Source: Poriferisodalis sp965116715 (GTDB taxonomy: Bacteria; Actinomycetota; Acidimicrobiia; Acidimicrobiales; Poriferisodalaceae). Taken from it: DNA of 64,000 bases. This document shows positions 33,715 through 41,309 of the stretch, one piece after another; positions within the stretch are counted from its first letter, which is position 1; every line of letters starts with the position of its first letter. A program made the position numbers and the translations under genes. The stretch lies in NCBI GenBank assembly GCA_965116715.1, contig OZ220724.1:2542001-2606000 (forward strand), given 5' to 3'. Below the pieces are notes generated by a model. The model searched no databases. It was not told the DNA's origin and saw only the letters and a program-made list of their open reading frames with translations.

Positions 33715-34716
33715 TTGAACGACCGGGCACCGGAACAGCACAGCGGGTTGCCCACTCGCGCATTGGTGCTGTCGGCGGTCGGCACAGACGGCGAACTCCG
33801 TGCCGAACCGATCTTCGTCATGTCGGTGCTGCTGGGTCACAGCGACAAGGCGGTGCGTGATTGCCTTGCTCGGCTTGCCAACGAGGGGCTCCTCGTCAGG
33901 GATGCCGGGCGGGGCCGCAAGGCCATCTATCGAGTGACCTCAGCGGGTCGTGTGACAATTGAGAGCGACATCGGCTGGGCCGCCTATGCGCATCGCGTCG
34001 ATGCAGGTCTTGAGCCGTGGGATGGATGGTGGCATCTCACGGCCTTCGAAGTGCCCGAGCGACGCCGGGCTGCACGCGATGCGCTGCGTCGCCTGCTCAT
34101 CGAGCTCGGCGCCGCGCCCATCCAATCGGGGTTGTACGTGCACCCGTACGACCTCTTCGACCTGGTGTTTCAACTCGCTGGGCGTCTGGAGGTGCCCGAT
34201 TCGGTGAGCAGCTTCGTCACCCCGTCGATTCGCACCGGACTGGTCGCGGCCATCGGCGATGAGTCTGCGCACGACGAACCTGCGACGGCGTTCGCGGGAC
34301 GCATCTGGCCTCTCGACGAGCTCGGCGAACGCTACGAAATCCTGGAGCGCAGGCTCATCTCGATCGAATCGGATACTGGTCGTCTCGACGGCCACCAGCT
34401 CGCCGCCCGCATGTTCGTCGCCGCTGCCGAGACCGAGGCGGTGCATCGCGACGATCCGCTGCTTCCCGCCGAAGTCCTGCCCGACGACTGGGCCGGAAGT
34501 CGGGCACGCCGGGCGTTCATGGCTGCCCACGCCGCCGTGAGCACTCACAGCGAGCTCTATGCCAACTCGCACCTGATGTCGTCGTTCGTTGCGGAGATCG
34601 TTCGGTCGCTCGACGAGACGCGTGATCAGTTCTGGCAGCGCTGGTTCCCGAAGTTCCTCGATGCCTACCGGGCCAGGCTTCCCCCGGCCGCCATGGGCCG
34701 GATACATCGAGACTGA
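33715..34716 (+). CDS. PaaX-family transcriptional regulator
   Basis: A 333-residue regulator of the PaaX family. The N-terminal winged helix covers about residues 15-85 (LGHSDKAVRDCLARLANEGLL, then GRKAIYRVT). The central ferredoxin-like PaaX domain includes WDGWWHLTAFEVPERRRAAR and LGAAPIQSGLYVHPYD, followed by a helical C-terminal domain. The start is TTG 33715, supported by AAGGAG at 33704-33709. It lies divergent from Rieske gene 3 across a strong dyad. PaaX controls phenylacetate degradation in E. coli; the ligand here is unknown. Confidence 0.87.
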   Translation: MNDRAPEQHSGLPTRALVLSAVGTDGELRAEPIFVMSVLLGHSDKAVRDCLARLANEGLLVRDAGRGRKAIYRVTSAGRVTIESDIGWAAYAHRVDAGLEPWDGWWHLTAFEVPERRRAARDALRRLLIELGAAPIQSGLYVHPYDLFDLVFQLAGRLEVPDSVSSFVTPSIRTGLVAAIGDESAHDEPATAFAGRIWPLDELGERYEILERRLISIESDTGRLDGHQLAARMFVAAAETEAVHRDDPLLPAEVLPDDWAGSRARRAFMAAHAAVSTHSELYANSHLMSSFVAEIVRSLDETRDQFWQRWFPKFLDAYRARLPPAAMGRIHRD

Positions 34717-34823
34717 CCTCTCGCGCGGGGTGTGCGGCTGCGTTGCCGCTGCGCTAGAAACGCCCGCAGCCCCGCAGGTGGCGCGCTTGCCCACGCCAAC
34801 GATATGGACAGATGGAGAGAACA

Positions 34824-35813
34824 GTGAACGACCCAGTACGAGTTGCTGTCACGGGTGCCGCCGGTCAGATCGGCTACAGCCTGCTGTTCCGGATCGCCTC
34901 AGGGGCCATGCTCGGCCCCGATCAGCCGGTCGAGCTGCGGATGCTGGAGATCCCCCCGGCAATGGGCGCGCTCGACGGCGTGATGATGGAGCTTGACGAC
35001 TGCGCGTTCCCGCTGCTGGCCTCGCGCACCGGCACTTCGGACCCCAACGAGGCGTTCGAGGGTGCCGACTACGCACTGCTGGTGGGCTCGATGCCCCGCA
35101 AGGCCGGCATGGAGCGCAGCGATCTGCTGGAGGCCAACGGCGGCATCTTCACCACCCAGGGCAAGGCGCTCAGCGACTCGGCCAACCCATCGGTGCGGGT
35201 GCTGGTGGTGGGCAACCCCGCCAACACCAACTGCCTGATCGCCATGCGCAATGCGCCCGGAATTGCTGACGGGCAGTTCACCGCCATGACCCGTCTCGAT
35301 CACAACCGGGCCGTTGCCCAGCTCGCTGCCAAGGCCGGCGTGTCGGTGAACGACGTGACCCGCATGACCATCTGGGGCAACCACTCCGCCACCCAGTACC
35401 CCGACATCTTCCATGCCGAGGTGGGCGGCCACAACGCGGCGGCGCTGGTGGACGACCAGGCATGGCTGGAGGACGACTTCATTCCCACCGTGCAGCAGCG
35501 TGGCGCGGCCATCATCAACGCGCGAGGCGCCTCGTCGGCGGCGTCGGCGGCGTCGGCCGCGGTGGATCACATGCGCAACTGGGCCTCGGACACTCCCGGC
35601 GGCGACTGGGTGTCGATGGGCATCCCGTCCACCGGCGACTACGGCGCCCCCGAGGGCATCATCACCTCGTACCCCGTCACCGTCGCCAGCGGCCAGTATC
35701 ACGTGGTGACCGGCCTCGAGCTCGACGAGTTCAGCCGCGCTCGCATCGAGGCCTCCTGGGCCGAGCTCGTCGACGAGCGCGACACCGTCGGAAGCATGGG
35801 CCTCCTCGGCTGA
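34824..35813 (+). CDS. mdh: Malate dehydrogenase
   Basis: A 329-residue NAD-dependent malate dehydrogenase of the long, actinobacterial/cytosolic-like type, which oxidises malate to oxaloacetate in the TCA cycle. It shows VRVAVTGAAGQIGYSLLFRI (NAD-binding), the substrate loop GSMPRKAGMERSDLL, GNPANTNCLIA, the catalytic Asp/Arg region TRLDHNRA and the active-site His in IWGNHSATQYPD. GTG 34824 is preferred because GGAGAG lies just upstream; ATG 34812 is four codons earlier. It stands between the PaaX-like and FAD oxidoreductase genes. Confidence 0.94.
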   Translation: MNDPVRVAVTGAAGQIGYSLLFRIASGAMLGPDQPVELRMLEIPPAMGALDGVMMELDDCAFPLLASRTGTSDPNEAFEGADYALLVGSMPRKAGMERSDLLEANGGIFTTQGKALSDSANPSVRVLVVGNPANTNCLIAMRNAPGIADGQFTAMTRLDHNRAVAQLAAKAGVSVNDVTRMTIWGNHSATQYPDIFHAEVGGHNAAALVDDQAWLEDDFIPTVQQRGAAIINARGASSAASAASAAVDHMRNWASDTPGGDWVSMGIPSTGDYGAPEGIITSYPVTVASGQYHVVTGLELDEFSRARIEASWAELVDERDTVGSMGLLG

Positions 35814-35936
35814 ACCCGGACCTACTCCGCGTCTGCTTCGAGCGGCGTTCTTGCGTCGCATCAAGCAGGCCGTCGCCAACGAGCTCTTCGTGGGAGTCTT
35901 CGGTCTATCTGCACCGGTGAGGGAGAGAGGTGGCCA

Positions 35937-37082
35937 ATGAGCGATGCGTACGACATCGTCGTTGTCGGTGGGGGGATCGCCGGGATCTCTGCTGCGTACG
36001 CACTGGGGCAAGGTGGTGCGCGAGTCTCGGTTATTGAACGCGAGGCCACGCTGACCGCCCACAGCACGGGCCGGTCAGCAGCGCAGTTCTTGGCTTCCTA
36101 TGGCGAGCCGGCCAATCGGCGCTTGAGTGCCGCGTCGAGGGCCTTTCTCGACTCAGATGCCGACAGCCTGGCCGATAGCGCTGTGCTGATCCCGCGCAAT
36201 GTGCTGTGGGTGGCGCCGGGCGGGTTCGAAGATCATCTCCAGGAGCGGATCGAAGCCAACCAAGTCACCGCAACAGCATGCGAACTGCTCGACGTGGAAC
36301 GCGCGGTCGTAATCTGCGCTGCGCTCAACCCGGAGTGGCTAGCCGGGGGAGTGATCGAGTACGGCGGCTTCGATATCGATGTCGCAGGTCTTCACCAGGC
36401 CTACGTGCGCGGAGCACGCGCTGCGGGCGTGACAATCCTGCGGGAACAGGGCGTGCGAGAACTCCGGTGGCAGGGCGGCGGCTGGCGCGTGGAGACTGCA
36501 GAGGGAGCGTTCAGCTGCGATGTCGTGGTGAATGCCGCAGGTGCCTGGGCTGACGAGGTTGCCGGCATGGCTGGTGCGCATCCCGTCGGGATGCGTCCGT
36601 TGCGCCGCACGATCTTCACGTTCTCGGCCAGTTTCGACGCTGATGACTGGCCGCTGGTCGTCGCAGCGGACGAGAGCTTCTATTTCAAACCCGAGGGACC
36701 CGGCCAGCTCTTGGGTTCACCGGCTGATGAGCACCTCGACAGCCCCGGTGACGCGCGGCCTCGCGAGATCGATGTGGCCCGAGGTATCGAGGCGGTCAAC
36801 CGGGCGACCCGGTTGGAGATCCGCTCGGTTCGTTCGACGTGGGCGGGCCTTCGGACATTCTCACCGGATCGTGTGCCCGTGGTCGGCTTCGACCCGGTGA
36901 TTCCGGGGTTCTTCTGGTGCGCCGGCCAAGGCGGCACCGGCATCCAAACAGCACCGGCGATCTCGACGCTCGCGGCGGCACTGATCTCGGACGGGAAGGT
37001 CGCGGCCGAACTTGCTGCGCTGACGGCAGAACTGAGTCCGCAGCGTTTCGCTGAGGCAGCGGTTCAGCCCGCGGGGCCGTAG
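35937..37082 (+). CDS. FAD-dependent (DAO-family) oxidoreductase
   Basis: A 381-residue D-amino-acid-oxidase-like flavoprotein. The FAD motif is YDIVVVGGGIAGISAAYALG at the N-terminus, with IEREATLTAHSTGRSAAQF following, which fits glycine oxidase or sarcosine/dimethylglycine dehydrogenase relatives. Late motifs are WAGLRTFSPDRVPVVGFDP and FFWCAGQGGTGIQTAPA. ATG 35937 has GAGAGAGG upstream. The substrate is probably an amine or amino acid. Its last 19 bp overlap the convergent carboxypeptidase gene. Confidence 0.88.
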   Translation: MSDAYDIVVVGGGIAGISAAYALGQGGARVSVIEREATLTAHSTGRSAAQFLASYGEPANRRLSAASRAFLDSDADSLADSAVLIPRNVLWVAPGGFEDHLQERIEANQVTATACELLDVERAVVICAALNPEWLAGGVIEYGGFDIDVAGLHQAYVRGARAAGVTILREQGVRELRWQGGGWRVETAEGAFSCDVVVNAAGAWADEVAGMAGAHPVGMRPLRRTIFTFSASFDADDWPLVVAADESFYFKPEGPGQLLGSPADEHLDSPGDARPREIDVARGIEAVNRATRLEIRSVRSTWAGLRTFSPDRVPVVGFDPVIPGFFWCAGQGGTGIQTAPAISTLAAALISDGKVAAELAALTAELSPQRFAEAAVQPAGP

Positions 37083-38860
37083 GTGTAGCGGCCTATGGCG
37101 TCGAGTGTGCGTTGGCGCAGGGAGTTGCAGCTGCCGAGACGGATGATGAGGGGCTCGTTGGCGATCATGGCGAAGGTGAGCACGTCACCGTTGGGGGCGG
37201 TGCTGACGCCGGCGATGGATGAGCTGTCGTTGAGCTGGCCGCCCTTGGCGAAGATCGTGTTGGTCGAGGCGCCGCCCGAAGCAGGCCGTGGCCCGCAGGT
37301 CAGCAGTGTCGGGGTTCGTCCCGCGATCGACATCGACTCCACGAAGCGGGAATCCGCTCCAGCCGACAGCAGCAGCTGCACGGCGGCCTCGCAGCTCATG
37401 CGGTTGTGAACTGACAGCCCCGAGCCGTCCACCAGCACGATCTCGTCGGCCGCGGCGCCCAGCAGGTCGCTGAGTGCGGCGCTCGCTGCCGCCGCCGAGC
37501 CCGCTCGCGACGAGTCGCCGCGATGCCGACCGATCTGCTTGAACAGCATCTCTGCCGACGTGTTCTCCGAGTAGCGCAGGATCCGCACCAGCATCTCGGC
37601 AACCGATGGCGAGGAGATGCTGCCCAGATCGGTCGAGTCGCTCGCCGAGGGGGCACTGCCCGAGCGCGGTCGGTGACGGATCACCATGCCGCGTGCCTCG
37701 AGCAGGTCGTCGAAGTCCGACGCTGCTGCCTGGGTCGCATCGGCGCTGCGGGTATGGCTTCGGCGGTCGATGGCGTAGGGCGAGTAGCCGTCGTTGATGA
37801 TCAGCCCCGACAGCACGCCCACGAAGTTCCCCGACAGGTACGACTGCTTCCAGATCGGCAGCGTGTCCGGCGTCGCGCCCGGCGGGTAGTGCGAGGTGTA
37901 GCCCTGCTCGCCGTCGGCGAACCACGATCCGTCCCCGACGATCGCCCCGTCGATGGTGTGGATGCCGTGAGCGTCGAGCGCCGCCATGACGCTGTCCGCG
38001 AGCTGGGTGACGTCGGTGTAGGGGCGCGCGTCGGCAATGCGGTTGATGTAGCCGGGCGTGGCCAGCACCGGGTCGCCGCCGCCGATCAGGTAGAGATCGC
38101 CTTGCAGCACGCCGTCGCTGACCGCGTCAAGCGCGTCGGCATCGGCAACCATCCGGGTGGTGAAGGTCGCGTCAGCGCCCAATTCGCTCAGCGCCGCAGT
38201 GACCGTCGCAAGCTTGGCCAGCGACGCCGGCAGCAGCGGCGTGTTCGGCGCGTGCTCGAAGATCGGCTCGCCGTTGCGATACAGCGACATGCACATGTCG
38301 TCCGTTGCCTCGCTCGACCGCAGCGCGGCTGAGAATTCGGTTGCCAGCCGCTGCTGCCAGGCGGGGGAGTCGTCGTCGGGTTCGTCGCCGCCCGAGAGGT
38401 CGGGGTCTTCGCCTGCCGCGAGCGCTGCTGCGACGGCACCCACCGCAGTAGCCGTTTCCCAGCGATCCGGGCCGTACACGCGGGTCATGTCGCGGCCCGA
38501 CAGCTTGGCGTCCGGCACGGCCGCAGGCCCGCCGACCACATAGCCGCCTGCTGCCGCGGTGGCGAGCCTGTCGAGCTGGGCCTGCGGGAACGGCTCGTCG
38601 CGGCCGCCGGCCAGCACGATGCAGCTCTTGGTGCCCAGCACTCCGGCGAGCGTGACCGCCGAGTAGATGTCCGATTGTGCGTCGGCGTCGGATGCGACGA
38701 TCACCGGCACCGCGCCGGCGCAGTCGCCCAGCACCTCGGGAGGCGGCAGCGTTGCCGACCCGGTCGACGTCGTCTGTGCGCCGGCAGGGCTGGGCAGCTG
38801 CACGCTGAGTCCTGCCAGCAGCACGATCACCGCAGCAGCCGCGGCGGCGCGTCGCTTCAT
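37064..38860 (-). CDS. dacB: D-alanyl-D-alanine carboxypeptidase/endopeptidase (PBP4, peptidase S13) with cell-wall-binding repeat segment
   Basis: A 598-residue exported penicillin-binding protein that trims or cuts peptidoglycan stem peptides. ATG 38860 opens a signal peptide (KRRAAAAAAVIVLLAGLSV ... AGA). Residues about 45-150 resemble a cell-wall-binding repeat 2 domain: YVVGGPAAVPDAKL, then RVYGPDRWETATAVG. The S13 domain follows, with SxxK in LLPASLAKLATV, SxN in RYSENTSAEML and K-G-G in FAKGGQLNDSS. The CWB2-PBP4 combination is unusual. The frame continues upstream to GTG 38887, inside the hairpin array. Confidence 0.88.
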   Translation of the reverse strand: MKRRAAAAAAVIVLLAGLSVQLPSPAGAQTTSTGSATLPPPEVLGDCAGAVPVIVASDADAQSDIYSAVTLAGVLGTKSCIVLAGGRDEPFPQAQLDRLATAAAGGYVVGGPAAVPDAKLSGRDMTRVYGPDRWETATAVGAVAAALAAGEDPDLSGGDEPDDDSPAWQQRLATEFSAALRSSEATDDMCMSLYRNGEPIFEHAPNTPLLPASLAKLATVTAALSELGADATFTTRMVADADALDAVSDGVLQGDLYLIGGGDPVLATPGYINRIADARPYTDVTQLADSVMAALDAHGIHTIDGAIVGDGSWFADGEQGYTSHYPPGATPDTLPIWKQSYLSGNFVGVLSGLIINDGYSPYAIDRRSHTRSADATQAAASDFDDLLEARGMVIRHRPRSGSAPSASDSTDLGSISSPSVAEMLVRILRYSENTSAEMLFKQIGRHRGDSSRAGSAAAASAALSDLLGAAADEIVLVDGSGLSVHNRMSCEAAVQLLLSAGADSRFVESMSIAGRTPTLLTCGPRPASGGASTNTIFAKGGQLNDSSSIAGVSTAPNGDVLTFAMIANEPLIIRLGSCNSLRQRTLDAIGRYTYGPAG

Positions 38861-38875
38861 AGGGGCGGTGTCTGA

Positions 38876-39009
38876 GGTTTCCGGCACTGAATCAGAGGCG
38901 ACTGAGTCTCATGGTTCCGGCACTCATCAGTGCCGACTGCGTTCAATAGTTTCGCCACTAGTGGCGACTGTGTCTATTGGTTCCGGCACTCATCAGTGCC
39001 GAAACTGCC
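38876..39009 (-). repeat. Tandem array of four hairpin-forming units between purH and dacB
   Basis: Four units of 30-37 bp follow each other (38876-38912, 38913-38948, 38949-38978, 38979-39009). Units 2 and 4 carry CGGCACT-catc-AGTGCCG stems. Unit 3 carries CGCCACTAGTGGCG, in which both arms have changed together. Unit 1 is degenerate. The outer sequence GACTG-GT---ATT/CAT is shared. The array begins within the last codons of purH and ends at the dacB start region, so it should be transcribed with them. Confidence 0.8.
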
Positions 39010-40570
39010 GCTCGCCGGTGAACAGCATGGCGAGGCCGAGTTCGTTGGCCCGGGCGATCACGTCGTCGTCTCGCAGGGCGCCGCCGGGCTGCACCACCAC
39101 CGCCACGCCGGCGTCGGCAGCAGCCTCGACGCCGTCGGGGAACGGGTAGAACGCGTCGCTGGCACATGCCCCGCCCGCCGCCCGCCCGTCTGCCTTCGCA
39201 GCGGCGAGTTGGCCCGACTCCACCCGATTCTGCTGGCCGGCGCCGATGCCCCACGCCGTGCGATCACGCGCCAGCACGATCGCATTCGACATCACATGCC
39301 CGCAGATCCGCCAGGCGAAGCGAGCGTCGGCCCGCTCGCTTGCGGTCGGCTTGCGCTGGGTCACCACCTGCCAGTCCTCGGGTGCCGACGCGAACGAATG
39401 CGGCGACTGCACCAGCCAGCCGCCGTTGATCTGCCTCAGCGAGACGCCGGCCTCATCGGGCCGCGGTGCCTCCAGCACCCGGGTGTTGCGCCGCTTCGCT
39501 TCGAGGCGCTCCACCACGCCGTCCTCATAGCCGGGCGCGATGATCAAGTCGGCCTGCGCCGCCGCCTCGATGCGCTCGACCGTGTCGAGATCGACGATCT
39601 TGTTGAACGCCACGATCCCACCGAATGCCGAGCGCGCATCGCAGTCGTAGGCCCGCTGGTACACGTCGGCCAGGTCGTCGCCAGCCGCCGCGCCGCACGG
39701 GTTGGCGTGCTTCACGATCACCACGGCCGACGAGCCCTCGGCATCGCCCAGGTCGTGCACGATCCGCCACGCCGCATCGGCGTCGAAGAAGTTCAGGTAG
39801 CTGAGCGCCAGCCCGCTGTGCTGGTAGGCGTGGTCCCACCACGTCGAACCGCCGACCGGCCGGTAGCGGGCACCGAGATGGTGCGGGTTCTCGCCGTAGC
39901 GGCACTCGTCCACCCGCTCCAGCGCCAAGTGCACCGTCGGCGGCAGCGCAGCGGGCTCGGGCGATGCCCCGCCCCCCGACGATGCCTCGATGTCGCCGTC
40001 GCTGTCACCGGCCGGCTCGTCCAGCCAGCTCACGATGGCCGCGTCGTAGGCGGCCGTGTGGGCGAAGGCCGCCCGCGCCAGCCGCCGCCGCGTCGCCGCG
40101 CTCAGCGCGCCCGACTCCGCCAGCTCGGCCAGCACCGGCTCGTAGTCGGCCGGGTCCACCACCACGCCCACGCCGCCGTCATCGTCGCCATGATTCTTCG
40201 CCGCCGCCCGCACCATCGCGGGACCGCCGATGTCGATCAGCTCGGGACCCGGGTCGGACCGGAATGGGTACAGGTTGCACACCACCAGGTCGATGGCCGC
40301 AATGCCGTGCTCGTCCAGCGACGCCAGGTGCGCCGGTTTCGACCGGTCGGCCAGGATGCCGCCGTGGATGCGGGGGTGCAGCGTCTTCACCCGGCCGTCC
40401 AGCATCTCGGGGCTGCCGGTGACGTCCTCCACCGCCAGCACCGGCACGCCGGCATCGGCCAGCGCCGCAGCCGTCCCGCCGCTCGACACGATGTCCCACC
40501 CGAGACCCGACAGCCGGGTCGCGAAGCCGACCACGCCGGTCTTGTCCCACACCGAGATCAACGCCCTCAT
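38993..40570 (-). CDS. purH: Bifunctional AICAR transformylase / IMP cyclohydrolase
   Basis: A 525-residue PurH catalysing the last two steps to IMP. The N-terminal cyclohydrolase (MGS-like) domain begins RALISVWDKTGVVGFATRL and has SSGGTAAAL and GRVKTLHPRIHGGIL. The transformylase domain has RYGENPHHLGA, the catalytic KH in IVKHANPCGAA, and SAFGGIVAFNK. It ends GLAMLFTGERQFRH. ATG 40570 overlaps the purN stop (ATGA), so the two are coupled; the frame runs on upstream but that is purN antiphase sequence. The last codons fall in the hairpin array. Confidence 0.96.
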   Translation of the reverse strand: MRALISVWDKTGVVGFATRLSGLGWDIVSSGGTAAALADAGVPVLAVEDVTGSPEMLDGRVKTLHPRIHGGILADRSKPAHLASLDEHGIAAIDLVVCNLYPFRSDPGPELIDIGGPAMVRAAAKNHGDDDGGVGVVVDPADYEPVLAELAESGALSAATRRRLARAAFAHTAAYDAAIVSWLDEPAGDSDGDIEASSGGGASPEPAALPPTVHLALERVDECRYGENPHHLGARYRPVGGSTWWDHAYQHSGLALSYLNFFDADAAWRIVHDLGDAEGSSAVVIVKHANPCGAAAGDDLADVYQRAYDCDARSAFGGIVAFNKIVDLDTVERIEAAAQADLIIAPGYEDGVVERLEAKRRNTRVLEAPRPDEAGVSLRQINGGWLVQSPHSFASAPEDWQVVTQRKPTASERADARFAWRICGHVMSNAIVLARDRTAWGIGAGQQNRVESGQLAAAKADGRAAGGACASDAFYPFPDGVEAAADAGVAVVVQPGGALRDDDVIARANELGLAMLFTGERQFRH

Positions 40571-41226
40571 CGGGTCTGTCCTTCCTGTCGGCCGTCCAGT
40601 CGGCGCTCCCGGCCGACGTCGCCCGCCGCCTCGCCGGCGCATCGCTCCAGGAACGTCGCAATCGTGGCGGGGTAGAGCTCCCGTTCCACCGCTTTGATGC
40701 GCTCGTGCAGCGTCGCCTCGTCGTCGCCCGCCAGCACCGGCACCGCTCGCTGTGCCAGCACCGGGCCGGCGTCCACCTCGGGAATCGCCACGTGCACCGT
40801 GCAGCCTGACTCGTCGGCCCCCGCGTCCAGCGCGTCGCGCACGGCATGCCAGCCCGGGAATGCCGGCAGCAGCGACGGGTGCGTGTTCAGCACCCGCCCC
40901 CGGTAGCGCCCGCTGTCCCATTCGAAGAACGACCCGTCCAGCACCGTGCCGAAGCCGGCCATCGCCACCACGTCGACGCCCTGGCTGCCCAGCACCGCGG
41001 CCAGCTCGCAGCTGTAGCCCTTGCGGTCGAAGCGCCGCTGGGCTCGGTGACTGCCGCCGGCCGTCCACTCCGCACGCTCCACCAGCACCGTCTCGATCCC
41101 GGCATCGGCCGCTATCCCCAGCCCGCGGCAGGGTCGGTCGGCACCCACCACATCCACCGGCAGCCCAATCCCGAGCATCGCTTCGAGGATCGATCCGGTG
41201 CCAGAAACCAGTACCGCCAGGCGCAC
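40567..41226 (-). CDS. purN: Phosphoribosylglycinamide formyltransferase
   Basis: A 219-residue GAR transformylase that uses 10-formyl-THF in de novo purine synthesis. The N-terminal segment VRLAVLVSGTGSILEAM has Ile where most PurN have Asn (SG-GSN). The catalytic region VLNTHPSLLPAFPG carries the Asn-His pair, and VHVAIPEVDAGPVLAQ carries the Asp. GTG 41226 is used; a longer open frame to 41430 is not family-like. It is the first gene of the purN-purH pair and lies divergent from UPF0182 with 83 bp between starts. Confidence 0.93.
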   Translation of the reverse strand: MRLAVLVSGTGSILEAMLGIGLPVDVVGADRPCRGLGIAADAGIETVLVERAEWTAGGSHRAQRRFDRKGYSCELAAVLGSQGVDVVAMAGFGTVLDGSFFEWDSGRYRGRVLNTHPSLLPAFPGWHAVRDALDAGADESGCTVHVAIPEVDAGPVLAQRAVPVLAGDDEATLHERIKAVERELYPATIATFLERCAGEAAGDVGRERRLDGRQEGQTR

Positions 41227-41309
41227 GGCGCCGAACCTACGCGCCCCATCCGCCCGCGGCGCGGTCCGCCGGCTGCGATGCCCGCACTCCCCAGTAGCCT
41301 CGCTGCCGT

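Noticed and set aside
38876..39009. A CRISPR array in the short tandem repeats between purH and dacB
   Set aside because: There are only four contiguous, partly degenerate units with no unique spacers, and no cas genes in the window.
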